From: Luidia sarsii
Lineage: Eukaryota; Echinodermata; Asteroidea; Paxillosida; Luidiidae
Assembly: GCA_949987565.1 (NCBI GenBank)
Contig: OX465104.1
Span: forward strand, 7,207,805-7,271,804
Direction: 5' to 3'
DNA: 64,000 bases
The notes under the pieces were generated by a model that had not been told where the DNA came from, did no database searches, and worked only from the letters and a program-made list of their open reading frames with translations. Shown here piece after piece: positions 24,587 through 33,403 of the stretch; positions within the stretch are counted from its first letter, which is position 1; each line of letters opens with the position of its first letter. The translations under genes were made by a program, and so were the position numbers.

Positions 24587-26122
24587 AATGGGCTGGCCAC
24601 TTCTTCAAGTTGGGTTACGGCGCATCGTCAGGCGCTGAGAAACCTGCCCCCTTAGAGGCCAGCTTTATATCGGGACTCACCTCTGCCTTGAGCGAGTCCA
24701 GGTCCGCCTGGGTGCGACTCAGGGCAAAGACTTCAGCGCCACATTTGGCCAACAGCTTGGCCGTGTCTCGTCCGATGCCTGCATTTGCATAAATCATGAA
24801 TATTCAATAACCTCAAAAGGGGTCGGGGGGGAGGGGAGGGCTTGAGATATTCACTTGAAGTTGAATGAGTACATTTCTAACTGGTGATATAGAAAAAATG
24901 TTGCAAACTGCTTACTGACTAAAATTACCAAAATGTAAATCTTAAAACTTAGTGGGCCTGACGTTTCGATCCTAGCAGGACCTTTCTCAAAGGCAGAGAG
25001 AAAGGTCCTGCTAGGATCAAAACGTCAGGCCCACATTTCTAACTGGATTCATACCGGGGAGTGGAGATGTGTACATGTACATGCACATCAAAGATCCTAT
25101 AGCGCGCAAAGCACGCAAGATAGCCTACTCTTGCAAGATCACGCCACTGATCTCTATATAAATGATAGGTCACATGACTCTGTGTGTGAAGCAGCCGGAG
25201 TGACTGCGCAGCCATATTGGGATATTCATAACATTGCCAGCCAGACGTACATGTAATGATGTATGTATAGCGCGAATGTCGGTAGTGCGATCCCAACATA
25301 ATGTTGGTCGCGTGCACTGATCGTTCGTATAGAGATCAGTGGCTGCTGAGCAACTTCCGGTGACTTCATGGCTTGCTGTCCAATCGCACAATGGCCACTG
25401 ACCTGCCGAGCGACTTCACCTTTTGCGCAGACTGGCAGAGTAATCTATCTTTTGCCCGCTATACGATCTTTGATGTACAGTACATGTAATGTCAGTCATA
25501 CTCATACTAGTACTACTGTCTAGTCATAGACCTTGGGCCAATTTCATGCAGCCAAGCGTACTACAATTCTGTTTAGCATATAAAGTCTTCCTTCTGTAGT
25601 CCGAGTAACTTGGACCCTTACAATCGCCCGAACAATCAAAATGTTTTAAAAATGCAATTGTAAAGTCCAACTCCAAGTTACTCGGACTATTCCTTCTGTA
25701 AGTGTAACTAGGATGATTATCAGTCCCACTTACTGGGCCGCTAGTAGCTCCCCTTAAACGAGTTTGGAGATTATCTGTCGCGTTTAAGGGGAGCTACTAT
25801 AGCGGCCCAGTAAGTGGGACTAGAGGATTATACAGTTTTACACAGACCGAATTGTACTCCTTGTACTTTGTAGTTGTATGAAACAAAAGTGAAATTTGAG
25901 TCGGCAAGCTGATCTTATGAATCATACTCATACTCAGTCATATTCATAAAGTGATAGGTTTTTCCTTACATAATAATAATTAATATGGTACAAATACTCA
26001 TTCTTTCCACAGGTTGGGCGAGTCGTAGTTGCGCTTCAATACAATAACAAACCAGGCTCAATACACGAACCTTTGCCAGCTCCGGTGACAAGTGCCCTTT
26101 TCCCGTCAAACCTGATATCCAT
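19718..26122 (-). CDS. DCXR: L-xylulose reductase / dicarbonyl reductase (short-chain dehydrogenase), complete
   Basis: Eight exons: 26122-26071, 24778-24681, 24102-23948, 23264-23222, 22411-22312, 21761-21697, 21105-20988, 19827-19718. They total 741 bases and 246 residues; human DCXR has 244. The family reduces L-xylulose and alpha-dicarbonyls with NADPH in the cytosol. Visible motifs: nucleotide-binding TGAGKGIG at 13-20; [10 protein letters not shown], also conserved in human DCXR; NNAA at 82-85; and the catalytic tetrad N107, S136, Y149, K153 (VYCATKAAL), at the same numbers as in human. The C-terminus GGFTSSGV differs from the human ending. All donors are GT and acceptors AG, and phases match at each junction. 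The start ATG has G at -3 and +4. The introns carry many repeats. It lies head-to-head with the MFSD6-like gene. Nothing suggests a pseudogene. Confidence 0.96.
20535..20655 (+). mobile_element. SINE-like repeat (AGACGCTCAAGGCGCTTAAC)
   Basis: The block around TAACGGACATTTCTAGAGCG, AAAGACGCTCAAGGCGC and CATTATACAGAATCAAAG is found in reverse at 24467-24575, also in a DCXR intron. Confidence 0.6.
21170..21680. repeat. Degenerate minisatellite, GGTCAGAGTGGTGAAAG units
   Basis: About 25 imperfect units of roughly 20 bp fill most of the DCXR intron between 21105 and 21697. The plus strand is purine-rich. Confidence 0.85.
21785..22155. mobile_element. TTAA-flanked miniature inverted-repeat element, copy 2
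   Basis: TTAA at 21785-21788 is followed by AGGCCCAATACAACATTGG. The right end carries AGGGGCC then TTTAAA. The internal part contains CCACAGATTTCC and AAGAAATC. Confidence 0.6.
22460..22640 (+). mobile_element. GTTTGCCCTGCTC SINE-like repeat
   Basis: GAATGTAATTCAATGAGGGT, then GTTTGCCCTGCTC, then a tRNA-like B-box (GGAGGTTCAAAATCCCGCC) and GAGCTGCCT. Related copies are at 31340-31515 and 34935-35195, with a fragment at 35355-35410. Confidence 0.6.
22930..23060. mobile_element. Hairpin-family fragments
   Basis: Short diverged pieces resembling the TATAGGAAGG family: GGTGTCGCCGCAAACCTCCT, CCACCATGCAAACC and TATGCTTTGGTAGTCATC. The last also occurs in the inner part of the copy at 56842-57125. 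Confidence 0.45.
23350..23815. repeat. (CTGT/CTGC)n tetranucleotide microsatellite
   Basis: About 460 bases of CTGT, CTGC, CTAT and CTAC units in the DCXR intron between 23264 and 23948. All three plus frames stay open as Cys/Leu/Ser/Val-rich artefacts. Confidence 0.95.
24467..24590 (-). mobile_element. SINE-like repeat, reverse copy of 20535-20655, with (TTA)n tail
   Basis: CTTTGATTCTGTATAATGC, GTTAAGCGCCGTTGAGCGCC and CTCTAAAAATGTCCG, followed by about ten TTA units. The simple tail suits a retroposed element. Confidence 0.6.
24895..25040. mobile_element. TTTCGATCCTAGCAGG inverted-repeat element
   Basis: Left arm with AATGTTGCAAACTGC and the core; short right arm TCCTGCTAGGATCAAAACG ending in GGCCCAC at about 25034. 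It lies in DCXR intron 1. Confidence 0.75.
25597..25689. mobile_element. 93-bp TAGTCCGAG element with perfect 9-bp target duplication
   Basis: It starts TAGTCCGAGTAACTTGGAC and ends with its complement. The 9-mer TTCCTTCTG directly flanks it at 25588-25596 and 25690-25698. A longer relative is at 39577-39709. A 9-bp duplication is usual for Mutator-like elements; the superfamily call is inference. Confidence 0.85.
25722..25821. mobile_element. 100-bp foldback with ~40-bp arms
   Basis: Arms start AGTCCCACTTACTGGGCCGC and end with the complement; the loop is about 20 bases. Only a one-base insertion and a T/A difference break the pairing. It lies in DCXR intron 1. Confidence 0.8.
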
Positions 26123-27035
26123 TTCGCTTTCTTTGGGGCGGGTTCGGGGTTTAGTTTAGGTTGAAAATGTTCAAAATTGTTGACAAACTTGGACGAGAGA
26201 GAAAAAAAAACAACGACACGGCCCAGCTCCGCCCCGTGCAGTCATGCTAGAGTGCGCCCTCTATAGTTAGACCACCAAGCAAAAAATATTGTCACGCCAA
26301 CTCACAGATAAGGATCTGCGATACACTACAGTAGAGAGGGTGTGTTGATTCATGGATGGTTGATTGTGCCTTTTTATGGGAACGGTAAGGACTTCTTTTT
26401 CTTGTAACCGGTCAAAAACTTGTTTCTGGTCTATTTTGATGATGAAATGAGGTTTTTTTATGACCTTTTGGTTTAATTTATACATTATGTCATAGATTTG
26501 GTCTCTGAATCTGTCTGATCAAAGTAACATGGTTTCAAAGCGGCTTTTTTGTAACCCGATGGTTGATTTTAAATATTAAATGGAGGTCCTGGATCTGAAA
26601 TGTCCCTGCAATATTTTCTTTCAACGAGCATCTTTTGACATCCCATGCACAACCACCCAAGTGTTTTTTAAGTAATTAATTGCTTTCCCGTTTTCACAAC
26701 TCCCGGAAGGTTTTTTTAATGTTGTGTTCACACTTTCAAAGATGATTTAATATTATTCATGTCACAATGTATAAATTGATATAATAATCATTCAACTATC
26801 AAGTTTGAATGCAAACAATCTGAATTTGTTTTCTTCTTTTCGAAGGGACACTAAAACTGGTTAATTAAAACCTACCACTTACCAATAATTTTTGTGTCTA
26901 TCTTATTCACAGGTTTACAGAATTTGCAGATAGAGGGTCACACACTCAGCCCCATCGCCCGTCCATTTAAAATGCGTCCATCTCTCGCCGCGTTCTGAAA
27001 GAGTCGAGGCGTTGAACGCCCAGGGGAGCCCGGTC
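26123..27035. promoter_or_regulatory. Shared head-to-head promoter interval, DCXR and MFSD6-like gene
   Basis: The two ATGs face away from each other 0.9 kb apart. The side nearest DCXR (26123-26260) is GC-richer, with GGGGCGGG-like motifs. On the other side a splice acceptor (TTATTCACAG, AG at 26911-26912) precedes the MFSD6-like CDS, so that transcript probably starts further upstream and splices here. No TATA box is evident. Confidence 0.4.
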
Positions 27036-29654
27036 ATGGCGAGAGCGGACCAGGTGAACCTGCAGCGCACCCTGACACTGGCCGGCCTCTTCTACGCGGC
27101 CCACTCGGCCGGCCGGGCGTGCCTGCTCCCCTTCCTGAGCCTCTACCTGCGCCAGCTGGGACTGAGCGCCACCCAGACGGGCGTCATCTACGCCCTCAAG
27201 GCGTTTGTCGCCCTCTGGAGCGCCTCGCTCTGGAACGCCTGCGCGGTGCACTACGGCCGGCGCCGCATGGTCCTCATGCTGGCCGTCCTCGCGACGATCG
27301 CCTCCCACCTCGGCCTGACGCTCCTGCCTCCGGCCGACGAGAGCCTCTACTTCTCCTTCTGCATCGAGGAGGACAATGCGTCTTACCTCCTCAACGGATC
27401 TACGGCCGCTCCGAATCATCCTGAAGCCGGGACTCTTCCGCTTTTGACGACAACTCAGCCCGCGGCGTCGGAGTACCGCCCCATCACCTCTCCGATCAAC
27501 CCCTTCCCGGCCCGGCCTACCGTCCGGCCACCCAGCGAATCCAGCATCGTCGCCCTCGAGACGCCCACTCCAGAGCCCCCGATCACCGGACGCCCAACGC
27601 ACCCTCCCCTGACCTCCACGGCCAAGCTGTTCCCCTGGCGGCCCACTCCTCCGGACAAACCGCACCTCAGGCCGGATCACACGATCTCCTCTTCCAAAAC
27701 GCCCTCGGCCGTCCACTCATTGAAGCCGAAAGGCCACAAGGGTTCCGGACTTCACAGTGCGCCGAGCAAAGGGACCAAACCCAGCAAGAGCCACTCCAAG
27801 ACGCCCTCAAGGACTCTGAACAGATTACCTCACACCGACTCACCGGATAGAGAGCGCCAGTACAACACAGATACCCCACACCAGAACCATCTCATTCCTG
27901 ATGACGAGGGGAACGCTGCAATGCCAATTCCACAAAGAAATTCACAGAAACACTCCCATAAATCTGACGCAAAGCCATCACGAACTGGCAAGGCTGGTAC
28001 AGTGCGAAAGCACTCAAGCAAAGGAACGCAGGCACCATCCTTGGAAGACACGTCACCAGAAATATCAGGAATTGAACAAAATGGCGCAGTGGGAAAAAAT
28101 CTGAACAAAGGAACCCATGAAGCATCCTCCAAAGACACTTCACCGGAGCTTCCGAGATTTGAAGAAACTGGTACATTGGAAAAAAATCTGAATGCAGAAG
28201 CACAGGCCCCAGTCTTTGACAGTACTGGAGCAGCCAAAAAGTATCCCAGCATAGGTACACCATTCAGTGAGGTTACAAGCGGTTCAGATATTGGACACTG
28301 GGCTAGTAAGGCAGAGGATACCGTACTGGAGGGTAGTGGCCAGGTTGGTTCTCCTCACGCTAAGCATGATAACAAACGGCCAGGCACAAGCAAGCGACAG
28401 AAAATCCACGCGCTGACGGGTAATCACCAAGTGAGGACCAATCACTGCGGGGAGCAAAGCAGGGGGGATTCTCAGGACGTGGTGAAGCGTTCCGCGGCCA
28501 ACGACTCCGACGAGTTGAGAGTGAAGGAGGACCAGATGCCGCAATCCCTGGGCCCGAGTCTGGACAGCCTGAGCAAGACGGTCGCCAGCTTCCTGGAGTT
28601 TCAGCAGATCCTGTTCGTCACGGCGCTGCTGATCATGGCGGTCGGGGAGACTCTGTCCTGCCCCGTGGACAAGATCTGCGACAGCGCCCTGTACGAGACT
28701 CTGGACGCTATTGACGAGCTGGACAAGTACGGGAGGCACGCCGTGCCGAGCGCCGTCGGGTACGGCCTCTGCGCTCTCGCCGTCACCCTTGTCGTCGATC
28801 ACACCGCCTGCCGGATCTTCCTGGAGGCCAGCCGCTTCATGATCCACTTCTACTCCTTTGCCTTCCTGATGGGGCTCGCATTCATCCTGGCTCTCTTCTA
28901 TCCCGTTCCCGCCCCGAAGAAGGGCCGGAGGAGTAAGGTCCGTCTCCTGAAGGGCCTGAAGCTCCTGCTGGGCGATCCCCACAACGCCGCCCTCTCTCTC
29001 ACCATGGTCGTCGCCGGGGCGCTGGCCTCGAACGTCCAGGTCTTCCTCTTCTGGCGCGTGCAGGATCTGGGCGGGGCGGAGGCGGTGATGGGCGCGGCCG
29101 TGCTGGTCGCTGCGTGCTCCCGCCTCCCGATGCTGTCGGCGACGGGCTGGCTGGTCAAGAAGCTGGGGCCGACGGGGGTGCTGGTGGCAGCCCTGCTCAG
29201 CCTGGCCCTCCGTCTCCTCTGCTTCGCGCTCCTCTGGACGCCGTGGGCCGTGGTGCCCCTGGAGTGCCTATGCGCCCTCAGCCAGCAGGCCCTGTGGCAG
29301 ACCGCTCACAGCCACGGCGAGCAGATATCGCCGCCCGCCATGGAGCGATCCGTCAAGGCCACCCTCGACAGCCTCTACCACGGTCTCGGCTTCGCCGTCG
29401 GGAGCGCCGTTGGCGGCGTTGTCTTCGATCACGCCGGGCTGCAGGTCCTGTACGGCGCATCCGCCGCCGTGGGCCTCCTGTGGGCCGTCGTGCTGGTGCT
29501 CGTCGCTCGACTGGTCCCCAGGAAGAAGAAGCACCATTACTCGTCGCTACTGCTGCGCGAGGAGGAGGTGCAGGATGGCGGCTTGACCGATGAGGACTCG
29601 GACGAGGTGTACGGGAATGACTGGCTGGTCAAAGCTTTAAAAGATGATCTATAG
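27036..29654 (+). CDS. MFSD6-like major facilitator superfamily transporter, uninterrupted CDS, 872 aa
   Basis: MFSD6-type proteins are multi-pass membrane proteins with poorly known substrates. The start is the ATG at 27036: an in-frame TAG at 26931 and no earlier in-frame ATG exclude a longer form. Membrane segments 1-3 lie within residues 12-98, with an MFS loop motif HYGRRR at 72-77. About 410 hydrophilic residues (105-515) follow, rich in Pro, Ser, Thr and Lys, and include imperfect repeats (GTxxK..KGT..S.EDTSPE) at about 318-412. Membrane segments resume near 522 with MAVGETLSCP, then continue to about 835 (LLLGDPHNAALSLTMVVAGA and others). The tail is basic, then acidic (RKKKHHY; LTDEDSDE). 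GETLSCP and DKYGRH correspond to conserved MFSD6 positions. No intron interrupts the CDS. Base composition is GC-rich at both ends and AT-richer in the insert. The family is confident; orthology to MFSD6 itself is less so. Confidence 0.87.
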   Translation: MARADQVNLQRTLTLAGLFYAAHSAGRACLLPFLSLYLRQLGLSATQTGVIYALKAFVALWSASLWNACAVHYGRRRMVLMLAVLATIASHLGLTLLPPADESLYFSFCIEEDNASYLLNGSTAAPNHPEAGTLPLLTTTQPAASEYRPITSPINPFPARPTVRPPSESSIVALETPTPEPPITGRPTHPPLTSTAKLFPWRPTPPDKPHLRPDHTISSSKTPSAVHSLKPKGHKGSGLHSAPSKGTKPSKSHSKTPSRTLNRLPHTDSPDRERQYNTDTPHQNHLIPDDEGNAAMPIPQRNSQKHSHKSDAKPSRTGKAGTVRKHSSKGTQAPSLEDTSPEISGIEQNGAVGKNLNKGTHEASSKDTSPELPRFEETGTLEKNLNAEAQAPVFDSTGAAKKYPSIGTPFSEVTSGSDIGHWASKAEDTVLEGSGQVGSPHAKHDNKRPGTSKRQKIHALTGNHQVRTNHCGEQSRGDSQDVVKRSAANDSDELRVKEDQMPQSLGPSLDSLSKTVASFLEFQQILFVTALLIMAVGETLSCPVDKICDSALYETLDAIDELDKYGRHAVPSAVGYGLCALAVTLVVDHTACRIFLEASRFMIHFYSFAFLMGLAFILALFYPVPAPKKGRRSKVRLLKGLKLLLGDPHNAALSLTMVVAGALASNVQVFLFWRVQDLGGAEAVMGAAVLVAACSRLPMLSATGWLVKKLGPTGVLVAALLSLALRLLCFALLWTPWAVVPLECLCALSQQALWQTAHSHGEQISPPAMERSVKATLDSLYHGLGFAVGSAVGGVVFDHAGLQVLYGASAAVGLLWAVVLVLVARLVPRKKKHHYSSLLLREEEVQDGGLTDEDSDEVYGNDWLVKALKDDL

Positions 29655-31339
29655 AATCCAGATTTTTTTCTAGCACAACTTAGAAAAAATGACACTCATA
29701 TATATCTCAGTTGATATCTTATTAAAAGCTTTACCCCTACTTTATTTATGCCATTTCTGGTGAGATTGCCCGCTTGCACTGTGCTGAAATGAAGCCTGTA
29801 AATATCTTACTCTTAGACTTGGTCAATGCACATGTATAATGCATAGTGTACATATACATGTGCAAATCTCATTCAGAGTAAACAGGTTGAGTACAGAAAG
29901 TTCAGGTCCACAAAGCCACTTCGGCGACTAATGAGTAACTATACATATAAAGTACTCCCCCCCCCCCCCCGAACAAGATTCGACTCATGAAATTTATGCA
30001 CCGGGTACATTATGTTGGATGCTGTTCCCACAAATTGAAAATTTGAACTCGGACAACACACGTGTTAAAATATCTTCTTCTTTTTTAAATCCCCACAATC
30101 AAATACCATGTAGGCCTACCATGTATTCAACAGCTTACTCTCATTTGATTCAAGGATCCGATTGATAAACTTGTTTTCAATTTGTGGGGTTTTTTTTGTG
30201 ACAGACTGAATTTATAGGATGAAAATTAGTCTCAGGCATTTTATAGACTGACACTAGTTACAGACTTACAGTTACATGTTTTATTTTTTTTCTGGTGTTT
30301 TAGTGTTATTGTTCCATGAAATGGAACGTACACGTAGTTGACGCATATTCATTGTTTATTTAAATATTATTTGTCAGACTGTAGTTGCAGAACTTCAGCT
30401 TTTTGTTTAATTTTTGTTTGTTGTGTTCGGTATTTAATAAATTCTGTTACATCTATTTTATAGCCTGCATAGTGTATAGTATTAGTAATGCATATTCTAC
30501 TGTTACACAGAACATATTAGGTAATTTAGGTTTGCAGGTCACATGTATAAATTTACCTTTTGGTTTTAATCTCGCATTGCAAATTACATGTAATTTACTC
30601 AGAGGATTATTAAAGGTATCATACATTCCATTATTATTAATATAAGTGAAATTTAAAATTTGCCTCTTTTTTTTTTAAGCAATGCTACCATAGGCAACCA
30701 TACACAAAGGCCAAGTGACCATCAGCAGAAAAATATTTTAAAATATTTCTGGTTCAATATACATACAGTACCAAGAATATTCCAAAGACAAAGGGAAAAA
30801 CAAAACGTCCAATTAAGGATTTCCAATTACCACAGTAAAAGATGTGCCTGAATTTCCAGTACTGAGATAATATTCAAAGAAAATAAAATGTATATGGAAG
30901 TCCTTGGGTACCTTAAAATTAGTTATACTTAATATCTGATGAATTTTATTAATAGTTGACTCAATTTGGCAATCCGGCAGCGTTTGGTATTGGACATTAA
31001 TGTCATTAATACACAATATTTATTAATATGAAGATTGGTTTAATTTTTACTTAATGGTGGTGGTGGTATCACCCATATTTATTCTAAAATCCAAATTTGA
31101 AGTGTCTTCACATTTTTTGATTAATTTTGTTATAGGAAATTAAATTTCAGTTCATATTTGTTATCTTAAGACGATACCAAAATATAAGTATTTTAAATAA
31201 AAAATGGTGTCTAATTTATTCGGAAATTGCTTAAAAACATGTAATCAAGGCCTTGAAATAACTCATCTGGAAGGAAGCTGTTCTCTCAAAAAGGCCACAA
31301 ATACGTTAATTCAATATTTCATAATTTGTGACAGTTCAA

Positions 31340-31515
31340 AAATGTAATTCAATAAGGGTTTGCCCTTCGTGATGCACGGTGTGCTGCTGACGATGTTGAT
31401 GTTAGAACTATTGCTTAGGGACAGTCATCACTTGACCATGGCAAGCTTGGTGGTTGAGAGGCCTGCCGCAGAAATCGGGGGTTACGAGTTCGAGTCCCGC
31501 CCTAGCTACTTCCAT
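31340..31515 (+). mobile_element. GTTTGCCCT SINE-like repeat
   Basis: AATGTAATTCAATAAGGGT with GTTTGCCCT is followed about 100 bases later by a B-box-like GGGTTACGAGTTCGAGTCC and CGCCCTAGCT. The 3' part is tRNA-like but lacks a complete cloverleaf. Confidence 0.55.
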
Positions 31516-33169
31516 GTTTCATCAAATATTCAATCGGACAAAAACATTGAGCGTTCATGTACGTACCTTGTTTTAGAGCCGACTATATCGTCGGCATTTT
31601 TGCATTAAGTGACGAATCAATCTCAAATGTGAAACTTACATAAAACCACACTTCAAATGAGTAGGAATTCATGTTAACCTTACAGACCATTGTACCGCAA
31701 GAACACTTTTACACTGCCTATTAGAAAGATGAGCAGGAATGTGTATCCCTTCAGAGGGCTATTTTTAGAACACATTCTCCCTGCTGTGTGGGCAGATTCA
31801 CCAGTTTGTGGAAAGGCTGATGTTATGTTAGCGACTGGCAAACTCGCATTGAATTAAATAATTTCTGTCTACATATTATATGCCATGCAGGATGACTGTT
31901 CTTCAACTTTGCTTTGGTATAATTTTCCAAAAGTGTGTTTGAACTGCGTGTAAAAATGATTGGCCAACAAAAATAGAAGTAGGTACATGTAGTTACTTCT
32001 TGAAAATGAGCCAAATGTATTAGGCCTGATGTTTAGATCCTAGGAGGACCTTTCTCAATGGTGCCTCCGTGCTTCCTGGGGTCACTGAAGTCGGTGGGCA
32101 GTTGAAAAATACAATTTTTGACAGCTGGCTTTGAAAAGTATTCACTGCAAAATGTCTTCCATAAATCGCCAGAAACTGTAGTCAGTTTCCAAAGCTAGGA
32201 TGTATTATAAATACTGAGCTCAAATCTTTAAGATAAATCTCTATTTAAGAATGGTTATTTTTCAAAGTTCTATCTTGGGAATATAATACAAATTCTAATC
32301 CAATTTATCAATAAAAATACTTTTCAAATGTTATTGTTGTGCTGTTTCTCCACTGTGTCCATTTTGTTCAATGTCTGAAATTGTCACCGAATCTGAGGTA
32401 GACTTATATGTACATACTGGAAACAAGTGAAAAGTAGTCTTAATTTAAGTCACCAATTTCAAGAAAAAAATACTCCTTTTTAGGCACTTGGATACACATG
32501 AGAAAAGCCATGCTCAATCAAACTAAAATGAAGGCTTGTATAAGAGTCTACTTACAAAAAAATAGAATAATTACAGATTTTTAAGAACACGACTTGATGG
32601 AAGTATAAGCGACCGACTAAAATCCCTCCAGCTTTTAAAAAGCCATTTTGCTCAAGTTAGACAAGATAAAGGATAAATTTTAGAAAAATAGCGGAGTTAA
32701 TTGAGAAAAAGCGAAGCTAAACAACCAACAGATTTCATTCCAAAGAACACCACATCTCATTTAAGAAGGAAAGAGTGAGGTTTGAATTGACACCTCACCA
32801 TTCATTGCTCTTAATGTACGCCTAAATTACAGGTCAAGGCACTTTCCACAAGCTTCCATTTGGTGTGCTCTTTCGTAAACAACTCGAGACAGAACATGTT
32901 CTCTTTTCCCTCAAATAATACAAGGTCTATACCAGATTCACTCACTCTCACTCTTTCTTGTCGGCAGTATTCATGAAAATATAACAACATTTACAATTTA
33001 ATACGATGTAATGGACTCTGCCATTCTTTCTAGGAATCAATTTCTGAAGATTTAAAGACACCTGAGCTAGAAAGAGGAAGACGCGGGTTCGAATCCAACC
33101 CAAGCTGCCTAATCAGGCATGAAGGCCTACACTGGCACAAGAGCAGCATATACAGAGCTGGTTAATGGA

Positions 33170-33325
33170 TAAATGCTTCTGACTGGCATCCCCACACCGG
33201 CAAAGATGGTTTTGACTATTTGACAAGGCCGCCACCTAAGGGCTACAAAAAGGATCTAGCGGTAAGACCACTGGTACGTTCAAGCCAGATGTCTCAGGTT
33301 CAAGTCCCGGTCGAGTCACATTTTC
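33170..33325 (+). mobile_element. tRNA-derived SINE copy
   Basis: GCTTCTGACTGGCATCC, GACTATTTGACAAGGCC, a degenerate A-box (GGATCTAGCGGTAAGACC) and a good B-box (CAGGTTCAAGTCCCGG). It lies 80 bases beyond the MPV17L stop, so it may be within that gene's 3' UTR. Confidence 0.65.
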
Positions 33326-33403
33326 CACAAACTCGAATACAATTAGTGTTGTGCGCCTCACAACATCAGTCACCACACAAAAAAAGTGACTCGACGACTT
33401 GAT

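Larger units (their letters stand above)
25534..25930. mobile_element. TGGGCCAATTTCAT element interrupted by two younger elements
   Basis: The left piece (TGGGCCAATTTCATGCAGCC to about 25587) and right piece (AAACAAAAGTGAAATTTGAG to about 25930) match the order of the intact copy at 52324-52571. Elements at 25597-25689 and 25722-25821 sit between them. Confidence 0.6.
29655..33403. other. Spacer after the MFSD6-like gene, no gene seen
   Basis: AT-rich and free of credible coding. It should hold the MFSD6-like 3' UTR; AATAAA-type signals occur near 30436 and 30880. It also contains a C-run near 29958-29972, a SINE-like repeat (31340-31515) and a tRNA-SINE (33170-33325). Confidence 0.6.

Noticed and set aside
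27012..27035. Upstream extension of the transporter start to 27012
   Set aside because: That codon is TTG. The first in-frame ATG is at 27036 and a TAG lies upstream in frame.
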